NCBI GenBank assembly: GCA_947455025.1
Contig: CANGLU010000025.1
Location: forward strand, 1 to 36,355
DNA from: Hyphomicrobiales bacterium
GTDB taxonomy: Bacteria > Pseudomonadota > Alphaproteobacteria > Rhizobiales > Beijerinckiaceae
DNA length: 36,355 nucleotides
Reading direction: 5' to 3'
In this document: piece by piece, positions 25,258-33,786 of the stretch
How positions within the stretch are numbered: position 1 is the first letter of the stretch
How the letters are laid out: each line of letters opens with the position of its first letter
Made by a program: the position numbers and the translations under genes
Notes under the pieces: model-generated
What the model saw: the letters and a program-made list of their open reading frames with translations, nothing else
What the model was told of the DNA's origin: nothing
The model's database searches: none

Positions 25258-26135
25258 TTCCTCGCCGCTAGCCATTCGGGCAAGAGACCGAGGACCAAGG
25301 CGCATCCCAACAAGATGATGACGGCTCCCAAACATTGGATCAGCGACAATTCTTCGCCCAAAAAAGCCACGCCGACCAAAGCGGCGACAATGGTGACGAT
25401 AAATTCCACGCTGATGGCGCGCGTCGCGCCGATCGAGATAATGAGGCGGTAAAACCGGACATAGGTCATGCCGCTCATGACGCAGCCCAAAAAGACAAGC
25501 GTGAGATAATCAATGGGCGCGGGGATGCTCGGAACCGGAACGAAATAGAGCAAGGGCAGGCTCAATAGACCGCCAAAAAGAAATGACCCGATGGTGACTT
25601 CCCAAGAGCCCGTCGTTTTCAGCCGGTGGCTGGCATAATTGCTGCCATAGGCCGCCGAGATACAGCCCAAAAGGCAACTGGCGGAGCCGAGTAAAAACTC
25701 CTCATTGATGGTGACGACCGGAAAGCCCACCAGCAGAACAATGCCCCCGAACCCCAATAGAAGCCCTAAGAGCCCGCGAAGACTGATCTTCTCCAAGCCC
25801 CATACCTGCCCGATCAGCATGGCAAAGAGTGGAATGGTCGCCACGATAATGGCCGCCATGGCGGTACCGATTCGGGGTATGGCGAAAGAGATGCCCAGCA
25901 ACTGACCGGCAACAGCAGTGGCACCCACGACCGCAAAGGGCCACCAACCGGCATTAAAATTGAGCGGGCGACGGGTTGCCTTCGCCATCAGCCATACGGC
26001 TGCCATTGCCACAAGTGCCCGTAGAGACACCGCCCCTACCCAGCCAAAGGCGTGGCTCACAATGCGGACAAACAGAAAGGAAAAGCCCCAAGCCAGAGCT
26101 AAAAAGAGATAATCAGCTAGATCACGCGGTTTCAT
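25239..26135 (-). CDS. EamA/DMT-family transporter (298 aa)
   Basis: Two EamA repeats with about ten helices: MKPRDLADYLFLALAWGFSFLFVRIVSHAFGWVGAVSLRALVAM opens the first and LGSASCLLGCISAAYGSNYASHRL the second. The middle GTAMAAIIVATIPLFAMLIGQVWGLEKISLRGLLGLLLGFGGIVLLVG and the end SVEFIVTIVAALVGVAFLGEELSLIQCLGAVIILLGCAL are typical of the family. Substrate unknown. The last codons (KKSPA and the stop) fall inside the terminator hairpin of the neighbouring gene. It is diverged from the EamA gene at 20803, so the two are not recent duplicates. Confidence 0.9.
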   Translation of the reverse strand: MKPRDLADYLFLALAWGFSFLFVRIVSHAFGWVGAVSLRALVAMAAVWLMAKATRRPLNFNAGWWPFAVVGATAVAGQLLGISFAIPRIGTAMAAIIVATIPLFAMLIGQVWGLEKISLRGLLGLLLGFGGIVLLVGFPVVTINEEFLLGSASCLLGCISAAYGSNYASHRLKTTGSWEVTIGSFLFGGLLSLPLLYFVPVPSIPAPIDYLTLVFLGCVMSGMTYVRFYRLIISIGATRAISVEFIVTIVAALVGVAFLGEELSLIQCLGAVIILLGCALVLGLLPEWLAARNKKSPA

Positions 26136-26334
26136 ACAGAGTATTTTCCAAGCAGGCCCATCGTCGTACCACGCTATGGAAATCTTGTCCTATAGTGGCC
26201 TGCGCCGTCCCAGCACGCATTTCGACGCGCGGGAGAATGGCCACGCTTCCGATAGGCCCTTGCATCACACCCGAGGCTTGACGCAAATAACACCCAAATA
26301 GACGTTTAAACTTGATCGAGCAGGGTAACGCTTC

Positions 26335-26793
26335 ATGAGCCGCGATTCCGTACACGCCTTTCTAACAGCCCACGCGCCCGACATTTCCATCATCGATACC
26401 GCTGAGAGTTCGGCAACCGTTGCCGAGGCGGCAGCCGCTCATGGCGTTGAGCCTGCTCAAATCGCCAAAACGCTTGGCCTGTGGCTCGGCGAGGAGGTCA
26501 TTTTAATCGTTATGAGCGGAAGCGCTCGAATCGATAACCAGAAATATCGCGGGCATTTCGGCCAAAAAGCCCGCATGCTGAACGCCGAAGACATTGTCGA
26601 AAAGACGGGGCACCCCGTTGGTGGCGTGTGTCCTTTTGGACTTCCCCAGCCTTTGCGGGTCTTTGCCGATCTTTCGCTGCAAAACTATCCTGTGATCATT
26701 CCCGCCGCCGGCGGCGTGCAATGCGCGCTTAAAATCACGCCGCAACGTCTGGTGGACCTTGCCCAAGCCGAATGGGTCGACATAGCGCAATAA
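26335..26793 (+). CDS. YbaK/EbsC-family aminoacyl-tRNA deacylase (152 aa)
   Basis: A YbaK/ProRS-editing-domain protein that hydrolyses mischarged tRNAs in trans. Seen in the sequence: AEAAAAHGVEPAQIAKTLGLWLGEEVILIVMSGSARIDNQKYRGHFGQKARMLNAEDIVEKTGHPVGGVCPFGLP and PLRVFADLSLQNYPVIIPAAGGVQCALKITPQRLV, with the GxxxGGVCPFGLP loop and the conserved lysine in KTL. Length is normal for freestanding members. Exact tRNA specificity (Cys-tRNA-Pro or Ala-tRNA-Pro) cannot be told. The ribosome binding site is weak (AGGG). It stands alone, divergent from the EamA gene. Confidence 0.9.
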   Translation: MSRDSVHAFLTAHAPDISIIDTAESSATVAEAAAAHGVEPAQIAKTLGLWLGEEVILIVMSGSARIDNQKYRGHFGQKARMLNAEDIVEKTGHPVGGVCPFGLPQPLRVFADLSLQNYPVIIPAAGGVQCALKITPQRLVDLAQAEWVDIAQ

Positions 26794-26891
26794 AGCCACA
26801 CTCCCTGCGGCATAAGGCGGGTGATATAGGTAAGTGCTATAAAAATTGACCCCATAGCCGTTCTCATATCTGAACAAGCGTGAGGTTTGAT

Positions 26892-27131
26892 GTGAGAGTC
26901 ACCTTTAATCCCAATGTGGCACGGATAACCCCCATTCGGCGTGTTTTGCCGAAATACAGTGCGCGTTCGGCTGAAAAGATCGATGATCAAGAAGAAAGCG
27001 CTTTCGAAGCGGTTTCGATCACCATTTCGCCCGAAGCCCATGCGCGCGCCTTGAAAGAAAAACAAGAACGCGAGCGCCGCGAAGGCAATCGCGGCTTTTG
27101 GAATGCCGTTGTGAAAGCGGTGGCTGGCTAG
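26892..27131 (+). CDS. Small charged protein of unknown function (79 aa)
   Basis: I recognise no family. A GTG at 26892 with GAGG six bases upstream gives MRVTFNPNVARITPIRRVLPKYSARSAEKIDD... ending RGFWNAVVKAVAG. The middle, ISPEAHARALKEKQERERREGNRG, is a highly charged helix. No signal peptide or membrane segment. A longer frame from a GTG four codons upstream is possible. Codon use is coding-like, so it is probably expressed. Neighbouring genes give no functional clue. Confidence 0.65.
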   Translation: MRVTFNPNVARITPIRRVLPKYSARSAEKIDDQEESAFEAVSITISPEAHARALKEKQERERREGNRGFWNAVVKAVAG

Positions 27132-27278
27132 CCTATGAGGCTCGGACACGCCCCTGTTTATCAGTCCCCAAACGACGTCAAAAAACCTTATTGGCCCTTT
27201 TTAAACCCGCTATAAGATCGTGATGAGTCTCCTTCGCCATCGAAGAGGATGCTGTGGTGCTTATTGTGAGGGTTTCAA

Positions 27279-28139
27279 TTGGCCGTTCTCGCGCTTTTTC
27301 AATTCGAGCCCTATTGCTCGCGTGAATGCGGTGCGGGCGTTATCAGCGCGTTATCTCATCATCATACCATCGAGATTCTTACACGGCATGATTTTACGGC
27401 AGAACGATTGTCGCATTTCGATATGGTCATTTTTCCCGGCGGTCGGGGGGATGCGAGCGACTTCAATAACCTACTGAAAACGAGAAAGCCGATCCTACAA
27501 TCCTATCTCGACCAAGGTGGCACTTATCTTGGTATCTGCATGGGAGCCTATTGGGCCGACAGTGCCTATTTCGATCTCGTGGCTGAGACGCGTTGCGTGC
27601 AATATATTACGCGACCCAAGGCGGAAATTAGGCGCTCCTTTCCCACCACTCTCCGTGCGGATTGGAAGGGCAAGTCGGAAAAATTTTATTTCTTTGATGG
27701 CTGCGCTTTTATAGGCTCCGATCCACGACAAAAAATCTATGCTACCTATGCCAATGGCGACCCTATGGCCGTGATAATCAACAAAGTCGGATTGATTGGG
27801 TGCCATCTCGAAAGTGAATTGGAATGGTATCCGTCAAACGCCATGAAAGCATCCTGGCATGGCTTGTCACACCATCGCCTCTTGGCCGAATTTGTGGACG
27901 ATCTTTTAAGCAAGGGCCATAACAGCCCCATGAGAACGCATGAGCCTGAGACCGATTTAAAGGCCATCGAACAAGAATTGCCCGAAACGGACGTCGCGCT
28001 TCCTCAAGAAGATCCGGCACCTCTTAAAGCTGCGCTTGAAGAAATAGAGCGTGAAACCGCAATGTTTACACAAGGTACTTTTAAAAAAATCAATGCGATT
28101 GCGCGCCGCGCGCTAAAGGCCACAATTCCGCATCAGTAA
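27279..28139 (+). CDS. BPL_N / class I glutamine-amidotransferase-like protein (286 aa)
   Basis: The first 205 residues form a flavodoxin-like amidotransferase fold of the type found at the N terminus of biotin-protein ligases (BPL_N): EPYCSRECGAGVISAL, FDMVIFPGGRGDASDF, and the nucleophile elbow GICMGAYW with Cys87. The typical LIGCHLESELEWYP follows, with a histidine in the expected region. There is no biotin-ligase catalytic domain. After about residue 205 a charged tail (PETDLKAIEQELPETDVALPQEDPAPLKAALEEIERE) follows. The start is a TTG with GAGGG six bases upstream, unusual but well supported. Function unknown; a peptidase or amidase role is possible. Confidence 0.75.
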   Translation: MAVLALFQFEPYCSRECGAGVISALSHHHTIEILTRHDFTAERLSHFDMVIFPGGRGDASDFNNLLKTRKPILQSYLDQGGTYLGICMGAYWADSAYFDLVAETRCVQYITRPKAEIRRSFPTTLRADWKGKSEKFYFFDGCAFIGSDPRQKIYATYANGDPMAVIINKVGLIGCHLESELEWYPSNAMKASWHGLSHHRLLAEFVDDLLSKGHNSPMRTHEPETDLKAIEQELPETDVALPQEDPAPLKAALEEIERETAMFTQGTFKKINAIARRALKATIPHQ

Positions 28140-28140
28140 A

Positions 28141-28485
28141 TTAGACGGATTGCGAGAGTGTCCGGCCTCTTTCGAGCCAAAGCTCATGTGCCTCACTCCA
28201 AGACGGCGCGGCATCGGCTTCAAACCCAAAGCCATAGCCTGTGCCTATTTTAGAAAAGACACGCATAGCGTCCCGATGCGCTCCGCTCATGAGGAAAGCC
28301 AGCATGTCTTTCCGGCTGGTCCAAACCGTAATGGTATGAGCTATGCCATCCATCTGTTTGGCCATTGCCAATTGGCAATGTGGATCGCGCTGGGCCTGAG
28401 CCATTGAACGGATCGCATGCCACCAAAACCGAGGGGCGTGGAAGGGATTTTTTGTCTTTAATCCGGTTATTGAAATATAGGGCAC
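28141..28485 (-). CDS. ABM/DUF3291-like small protein (114 aa)
   Basis: A small alpha/beta protein, MPYISITGLKTKNPFHAPRFWWHAIRSMAQAQRDP..., with a HTITVWTSRKDMLAFLMSGAHRDAMRVF segment. This matches dimeric alpha-beta barrel proteins such as antibiotic-biosynthesis-monooxygenase and DUF3291 families, where VW/F...M..F..S..H...M is typical. The end WSEAHELWLERGRTL is conserved in alphaproteobacterial members as I recall them. The activity is unknown. It is convergent with the BPL_N gene; the stop codons are one base apart. The ribosome binding site is weak. Confidence 0.65.
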   Translation of the reverse strand: MPYISITGLKTKNPFHAPRFWWHAIRSMAQAQRDPHCQLAMAKQMDGIAHTITVWTSRKDMLAFLMSGAHRDAMRVFSKIGTGYGFGFEADAAPSWSEAHELWLERGRTLSQSV

Positions 28486-28543
28486 GTCTCATCTCACGAA
28501 ATAATAATGAAAGGCATAAAATGATTTCGTGAAGATATAAGAA

Positions 28544-28572
28544 GAAGGCGCCCTGTTTTAAAGAGCGCCTTC
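28544..28572 (-). terminator. Terminator downstream of the third kup gene
   Basis: GAAGGCGC (28544-28551) pairs perfectly with GCGCCTTC (28565-28572) around a 13-base loop. On the minus strand the arm is followed by a T-rich TTCTTAT tract. It lies 54 bases after the kup stop. Confidence 0.6.
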
Positions 28573-28625
28573 CTTAATCTTCGATCGATTGCGTTTAAAA
28601 AATGATCGGCAACGTGGCCTATCGC

Positions 28626-30563
28626 TTAAACCAAATATTGATGACCAATTTCAACGGATTGATCGATTGGTATTTGAAAATAATCGGCCGCGTTTGAGCT
28701 TAGTCGCGTGAGATTGACGAAATAATTATCCTGCCAACGCGGAAGTTCGCTTCCATGCGCGGCTTTTATCCGCCGGCGGGAAAGCACATAGGATGTTTTG
28801 ATGTCTTTAAAATCGACATTTTTCTCTTTGATGTGGCTGAGCGCGAGCGGAACATTCGGATCTTCCATAAAGCCGAATGTAACGATTGCTTTGCTGAAAT
28901 GATCGTTCATTCGCTCAAAAATCACCCGCTCACTATCGGAAACCGTAGGAAGTTCCGACGTCAAAACGGTTAAGAAGACATTTTGTTCATGGATGGCGCC
29001 AAAATGTTTCACGACATGAAGAAGCGCGGTTGGCGCTAACTCGGCATTGCTGGTGAGGTAGACAGCCGTCCCTTTTGTCATTTTCAATTCGCTTTTCATT
29101 GCCGAGGCAATGAATGTGTCGACGGGCGTATCCTCGGCGCGAATTTTTTCGCCCAGCACCTTGGTGCCGCGCATCCAGGTCCACATCGTCAGGCAAAGCA
29201 GCGTTGCCAAGCTCAATGGCAGATAACCGCCCTCAAGCACTTTGCTTAGATTAGCCGACAAGAACACCAATTCGAGCAAGAAGAAGGGCAGCAACATGAG
29301 CGTGGTAGTTAGCGTTGAAAACTTCCAGTACCGGCTGATAACGATGAACATAAGGCTTGTTGTTACAAGTTCCGTTCCCGTAACCGCGACACCATAGGCC
29401 GCGGCTAAATTGTCAGACGAGCGGAAAGCCAACACCAAGAAGAGCACGCCGGACAAAATCAAATAATTGATTTGCGGAAGATAAATCTGCCCCTGATTTG
29501 TTGCCGATGTTTGCCTGACCACTAAGCGTGGCAGCAGCCGCAGCTGAATAGCTTGGCGGAACAGTGAGAACGCACCGGTAATCGTTGCTTGGCTCGCAAT
29601 AATGGTGGCCATTGTTGCCAGCAAGACGACGGGCAAAGTTGCCCATTCCGGAAAGAGCAAAAAGAAAGGATCGGAAGCTGAATCGGGGTTAGCCAATAGC
29701 ATCGCGCCCTGTCCGATATAATTCAGGCCAAGACACGGAAAAACCAATCCGATCCAGGCGGTTTGGATAGGGCCGCGCCGAAAATGTCCCAAATCGGCGT
29801 AAAGCGCTTCGCCACCCGTAACCGCAAGAAAAACCGATCCTAGAACAAGAATACCAAGTGCACCCTTGTGCCAGAGAAACGTCGCGGCATAGGCCGGATT
29901 TAACGCCAAGAAAATCTTGGGGCTATCGACCATATGCGAAATGCCACCAAGCGCGAGGGTCAAAAACCAAACGATCATAATCGGGCCAAACAGCCGACCA
30001 ACCGTGGCCGTTCCCTTGCTTTGCAGGATGAACAACGCAACGATAATGATGATCGTCAGCGGCAACACGAAATTGCTAAACTGCGGCGAAACGAATTTGA
30101 GACCTTCAACCGCCGATAGCACCGAGATTGCTGGTGTGATGACGGCATCGCCCGCAAACAAGGAAGCGCCCAACACGCCCAAAATAAAGACCGAAAACGT
30201 TTGACGGCCAATGGCCCGCTGGGCGAGCGCCATCAAAGAAAGCGTTCCGCCTTCACCATTGTTATCGGCCCTTAAAATCAAACAGACATATTTGATGGTA
30301 ACGCTGATGGTGAGCGTCCATAGGATCAGCGACAAAATACCGATCACATTTTCTTCAAATCCGATATCGCCACCCGTGGCCGATGCAATCGCCGTACGAA
30401 AGACATAAAGCGGGCTTGTTCCAATATCGCCATAGACGACACCGAGCGAACCGACAACCAAGGCCCAAAAGGCCATGGCACCCGTGCTTTGATGGTGTCC
30501 TACCGGTGAATGATCAGGCGTATGGCTCTGATGGGAGGTCGAGGACGCATTGGAATTACTCAT
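28626..30563 (-). CDS. kup: Low-affinity potassium transporter Kup, third copy (645 aa)
   Basis: Third member of the family in the window. A His/Ser-rich N terminus (MSNSNASSTSHQSHTPDHSPVGHHQST) precedes [37 protein letters not shown] and [20 protein letters not shown]. The C-terminal domain starts near ALLHVVKHFGAIHEQNV. Note FAGD where the other two copies have FYGD. The start at 30563 is a guess between two options: a GTG 15 codons upstream (30608) would give a longer N terminus, and neither has a strong ribosome binding site. A terminator hairpin follows at 28544-28572. Confidence 0.95.
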   Translation of the reverse strand: MSNSNASSTSHQSHTPDHSPVGHHQSTGAMAFWALVVGSLGVVYGDIGTSPLYVFRTAIASATGGDIGFEENVIGILSLILWTLTISVTIKYVCLILRADNNGEGGTLSLMALAQRAIGRQTFSVFILGVLGASLFAGDAVITPAISVLSAVEGLKFVSPQFSNFVLPLTIIIIVALFILQSKGTATVGRLFGPIMIVWFLTLALGGISHMVDSPKIFLALNPAYAATFLWHKGALGILVLGSVFLAVTGGEALYADLGHFRRGPIQTAWIGLVFPCLGLNYIGQGAMLLANPDSASDPFFLLFPEWATLPVVLLATMATIIASQATITGAFSLFRQAIQLRLLPRLVVRQTSATNQGQIYLPQINYLILSGVLFLVLAFRSSDNLAAAYGVAVTGTELVTTSLMFIVISRYWKFSTLTTTLMLLPFFLLELVFLSANLSKVLEGGYLPLSLATLLCLTMWTWMRGTKVLGEKIRAEDTPVDTFIASAMKSELKMTKGTAVYLTSNAELAPTALLHVVKHFGAIHEQNVFLTVLTSELPTVSDSERVIFERMNDHFSKAIVTFGFMEDPNVPLALSHIKEKNVDFKDIKTSYVLSRRRIKAAHGSELPRWQDNYFVNLTRLSSNAADYFQIPIDQSVEIGHQYLV

Positions 30564-31012
30564 AAACAGCACTCGTTCACTAAATTTACGCTTTAAAAAC
30601 TGCGGCACAGGTTTTCTCGGCGCACCGATAGCACATCCCTAATTTTGGCACAATTGAGTTAGTCCCATTTGGCCATGTAAGAATTATCGGCCCTTCTGGG
30701 GCAAAATTTTGCCGCTACGATCGACATGGTGCCTGAATCAACGTGAAACTCGCCGTTGAAAACCGCCTTTCACGATGTGTGGCAGAAAATCTTTGGGGCA
30801 AGCTATCGGTTAAAAGCTCTGAGGTTTGCTACTTTTGAATAGGTCTAAACTATTGATACCATTGAATATTTGAATGATTCTAATGTTGCATCGGGGCAAT
30901 TGACTTGCATCGCAGTGCGGCATACGGATCAAACCATGGCAACCCGATCACTTCATTTTGAGACTGTCTTTCCTGCTTCATCTCACCCCCTTCAATTGTG
31001 GCGTTTCCGCTA
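30564..31012. other. Divergent intergenic region between kup and feoA
   Basis: These 449 bases hold no convincing gene; the open frames here are short or are shadows of feoA. The octamer TTGCATCG occurs twice (30886-30893 and 30905-30912), 19 bp apart, upstream of feoA, and could be part of a regulator site. The region around 30830-30890 is AT-rich (TTTGAATAG, TATTGATACC, TTGAATATTTGAATG), plausible for a promoter, but I cannot name -35 and -10 boxes. No clear Fur or Irr box consensus is seen. Confidence 0.4.
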
Positions 31013-31345
31013 ATGGTCGATACACATTCCACTTCCGTCCTGCCGGTTCCCGTTCTGCTTGGCAAAGCCGGCAAAGGCTTTCGGGGAACAATTGTTGCGG
31101 TCGGAGCTGGCGTCGGGCCGTCTGATCTTGAGGACGCTGAATACAGTGACGAACTCGAACGGCGTTTGCTCGAAATCGGCTTTGTCGAGGGTGCGGAGAT
31201 CGAAATTCTCCATGAGGGTCTTATTGGCGGCGACCCAATCGCCATCCGCGTCGATGATATGAATGTCGCGCTGCGTCGGCGTGAGGCGAATGCCATTCTT
31301 GTCCGCGCCTACCCTGTCAGGCCAAGCGGCAAGGCACAGGGATAA
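31013..31345 (+). CDS. feoA: Ferrous iron transport accessory protein FeoA (110 aa)
   Basis: An SH3-like cytoplasmic protein that modulates FeoB. The FeoA core is GFRGTIVAVGAG, then LERRLLEIGFVEGAEIEILHEGLIGGDPIAIRVDDMNVALRRREANAILV, with the diagnostic RLLEIGFVEGAEIEIL and DPIAIRV...ALRRREA. It is somewhat longer than the usual 75-90 aa, with an N-terminal extension and an acidic stretch (PSDLEDAEYSDE). Start is either the ATG at 31013 or an in-frame GTG at 30998; neither has a strong ribosome binding site. It lies 13 bases before feoB. Confidence 0.92.
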   Translation: MVDTHSTSVLPVPVLLGKAGKGFRGTIVAVGAGVGPSDLEDAEYSDELERRLLEIGFVEGAEIEILHEGLIGGDPIAIRVDDMNVALRRREANAILVRAYPVRPSGKAQG

Positions 31346-31358
31346 CAAAGGATACATC

Positions 31359-33218
31359 ATGTCTTCATGGCCAAGTGACGCCTTTCGTTTTGCCCTTGTC
31401 GGGAACCCGAATTGCGGCAAAACCGCCCTCTTCAATATGCTCACGGGAAAGCGACAAAAGGTTGCCAACTATCCGGGCGTCACCGTTGAAAGCAAACGCG
31501 GGCGGCTGATTACGCCATCTGGGCGGAAGATGGTCGCCATTGATTTGCCCGGCACCTATAGTTTGCGCGGTCGAAGCCCCGATGAAGCCGTCACCCGTAA
31601 TGCGATCTTAGGAAAGCTTGCGGATGAAAGCCCGATGGACCTGATCATCTGCATCGCGGACGCGACGAATTTGCGCCTGAGCCTGCGCCTTGTGCTGGAA
31701 TTGAAGCTCACCGGCATGCCGGTCATTTTGGCGCTCAACATGGTTGATATCGCAACCAAACGCGGCATCGAGATCGATATGAATCGGCTATCGGAGAGGC
31801 TGGGCATTCCCGTAATCCCGACCATTGCGGTCGATAAAGGGGGCACAGCCGAACTTCTGGCGGCCATCGATAATGCAGCAGCCGGCGGACACCTATCGTC
31901 TACACCCACTTGGCACGAGCAATCCGCCGATGAAGTGCGGGCCACCCATCTTCTGGTCAACCAAATGATCGAAGACTGCGTGACCATTCCGGCCGGCAAT
32001 GATGTTTGGACCCGACGCATCGACAATGTTCTGCTGCATCCTGTATGGGGCCTACTCGTTTTGCTGCTGGTGTTGTTCTTGATTTTTCAGGCTGTCTTTT
32101 CTTGGTCAGCGCCAGCGATGAACGTAATTAAAGACGGCTTCGATCTGGCAGGCGATTATGTGAAATCAAATTTCCCCGAAGGCATGTTATCGAGCCTGAT
32201 TGCCGATGGTATTATCGCGGGCGTGGGAAGCGTGATTGTATTTTTGCCGCAAATTCTCGTGTTGTTTTTCTTTATCATATTGCTCGAAGATTTCGGCTAT
32301 ATGGCGCGGGCTGCTTTTTTGATGGACCGGATTATTGGTGGCGTCGGATTGCATGGACGCTCGTTTTTCCCGCTGCTGTCGAGTTTTGCGTGCGCTATTC
32401 CAGGCATCATGGCGACGCGCGTGATTGATAATCGTCGCCAACGCCTTGCCACGATCATGATTGCACCGCTGATGACGTGTTCGGCGCGTATTCCGGTCTA
32501 TACACTGATCATTGCGGCGTTTGTGCCGAACACCCATGTCTTTGGTTTCGTGAACCTGCAAGGCATCGTGATGTTTGGTCTATATGCCGCAGGAATCATC
32601 TCGGCCTTTTTGGTGGCTTGGGCGTTCCGCTTGTTCGTGTGGAGCGGCAAGAGCGAACCCTTCATCATGGAGTTGCCGAGCTACAAGCGCCCATCGCTGC
32701 GCAGCGTTGGAATCAATGTCTTGCAACGGGCCTTCGTGTTTTTGCAACGCGCCGGCACGACCATTCTTTCAATGATGATTTTAATCTGGTTCTTAGCAAC
32801 CGTACCAGGCGCACCCGAAGGCGCGACAGAACCCGCAATCCATTATAGTTTTGCGGGCATGATCGGCCACGCCTTGCTGCCATTGCTCGCCCCGATCGGT
32901 TTCAATTGGCAAATCGCCGTTGCGCTTATTCCCGGAATGGCCGCGCGAGAAGTCGCCGTTGGCGCTTTGGCAACGGTCTATGCGCTCGGCAATGACGAGG
33001 CTTCGCTGGGATCGACCATTGCAACCCATTGGTCGCTTGGAACGGCGCTGGCCCTGTTGGCCTGGTATGTTTTTGCGCCACAATGCGCCTCGACGCTTAG
33101 TGTGGTTCGCCGCGAGACGAATTCATGGCAATGGCCACTAGCGATGTTTATCTATCTCACCGCTTTAGCCTATCTCGCCGCGTGGATCGTTTTCCACACG
33201 ACGCTTCTTTTCACCTAA
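31359..33218 (+). CDS. feoB: Ferrous iron transporter FeoB (619 aa)
   Basis: The GTP-driven Fe2+ permease. The N-terminal G domain has GNPNCGKT (15-22), GVTVE, DLPGTYSL and ALNMVD; a helical domain follows. The membrane domain has the two Gate motifs (PLLSSFACAIPGIMATRV and IPGMAAREVAVGALATVYALG) and about eight helices. At 619 residues it is shorter than the Escherichia coli protein (773 aa) but within the range of compact FeoB proteins. The start is fixed by AAGGA before the ATG at 31359, giving MSSWPSDAFRFALVGNP; a longer upstream frame runs through feoA and is rejected. Confidence 0.96.
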   Translation: MSSWPSDAFRFALVGNPNCGKTALFNMLTGKRQKVANYPGVTVESKRGRLITPSGRKMVAIDLPGTYSLRGRSPDEAVTRNAILGKLADESPMDLIICIADATNLRLSLRLVLELKLTGMPVILALNMVDIATKRGIEIDMNRLSERLGIPVIPTIAVDKGGTAELLAAIDNAAAGGHLSSTPTWHEQSADEVRATHLLVNQMIEDCVTIPAGNDVWTRRIDNVLLHPVWGLLVLLLVLFLIFQAVFSWSAPAMNVIKDGFDLAGDYVKSNFPEGMLSSLIADGIIAGVGSVIVFLPQILVLFFFIILLEDFGYMARAAFLMDRIIGGVGLHGRSFFPLLSSFACAIPGIMATRVIDNRRQRLATIMIAPLMTCSARIPVYTLIIAAFVPNTHVFGFVNLQGIVMFGLYAAGIISAFLVAWAFRLFVWSGKSEPFIMELPSYKRPSLRSVGINVLQRAFVFLQRAGTTILSMMILIWFLATVPGAPEGATEPAIHYSFAGMIGHALLPLLAPIGFNWQIAVALIPGMAAREVAVGALATVYALGNDEASLGSTIATHWSLGTALALLAWYVFAPQCASTLSVVRRETNSWQWPLAMFIYLTALAYLAAWIVFHTTLLFT

Positions 33219-33235
33219 ATAAAGGAAGCAATTTT

Positions 33236-33466
33236 ATGCCGATCGGATTTGACCCTATCGCAAGTTATGCCATCGTCCTGCTGGCGCTCGCCTATTTTTT
33301 GCGTCCCATGCTTTACCGGTTGATCGGTCGAAAAAGCACGGCAAGCATGGCGTGCCATTCGAGCTCCCCTATCGGATGCCAAGGCGGGTGCACCTCTTGT
33401 CCGCTTGGTCAGAAAGCAACGCTCCAAAAGTTAAGCCTTTTGAGCCGGGACCTTGAACCGCGGTAG
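33236..33466 (+). CDS. FeoB-associated Cys-rich membrane protein (76 aa)
   Basis: A small protein with one N-terminal helix (about 8-30, IASYAIVLLALAYFLRPMLYRLIG) and a cytoplasmic cysteine cluster (Cys40, Cys48, Cys52, Cys55 in ACHSSSPIGCQGGCTSCPLG). It lies 17 bases after feoB with a good AAAGGAAG ribosome binding site. Position, size and Cys spacing match the FeoB-associated Cys-rich proteins that end many feo operons; it may take the place of FeoC. The cysteines might bind iron, a cluster or zinc; direct evidence for this group is limited. Confidence 0.8.
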   Translation: MPIGFDPIASYAIVLLALAYFLRPMLYRLIGRKSTASMACHSSSPIGCQGGCTSCPLGQKATLQKLSLLSRDLEPR

Positions 33467-33786
33467 CAGCAAAGGCTACCACTGCGAACAACATTTCATG
33501 CAATGATAATAAGCCGTGCGACGTTCCTAACGCTGTTATTTTCGGAACACGGCTCTCGCGCCAAGCCTGCTGGCTGGTGCGATTATTGTGCTTGCCTCAT
33601 CCCATCTTCATAAGCCGCAAGCTCCCAGACTTGCATTATTCCATATTTTTATCGTACCCAGCCACTTATACGAGATCCTAATAAAACCATTTAATTCTAG
33701 TAGTTTACTTTATTTTATGAAAAATTTGTGACAATCTTTGCTCAACGCCTCTACTCAATAGGCGACTGGCGTTCAGGGTGGAATAG
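33467..33786. other. Intergenic region between the feo operon and the phosphate cotransporter
   Basis: About 320 bases without a gene. It contains an imperfect hairpin at 33512-33554, with AGCCGTG/CACGGCT arms and an inner GTTCC/GGAAC pair, which may end the feo transcript although no long T run follows. The later part (33670-33745) is AT-rich and is a plausible promoter zone for the gene at 33787; I see no clear Pho box. Confidence 0.4.

Noticed and set aside
26122-26355. 77-aa minus-strand frame between EamA and YbaK genes
   Set aside because: It overlaps the ybaK-like start and the EamA start region, without a ribosome binding site or recognisable features.
30880-31296. 138-aa minus-strand open frame opposite feoA
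   Set aside because: It is Ser/Arg-rich shadow coding of feoA, which is strongly supported on the plus strand.
33690-33745. Pho box upstream of the phosphate cotransporter
   Set aside because: The AT-rich region contains TTGTGACAAT but no paired CTGTCAT-like repeats at the required spacing.
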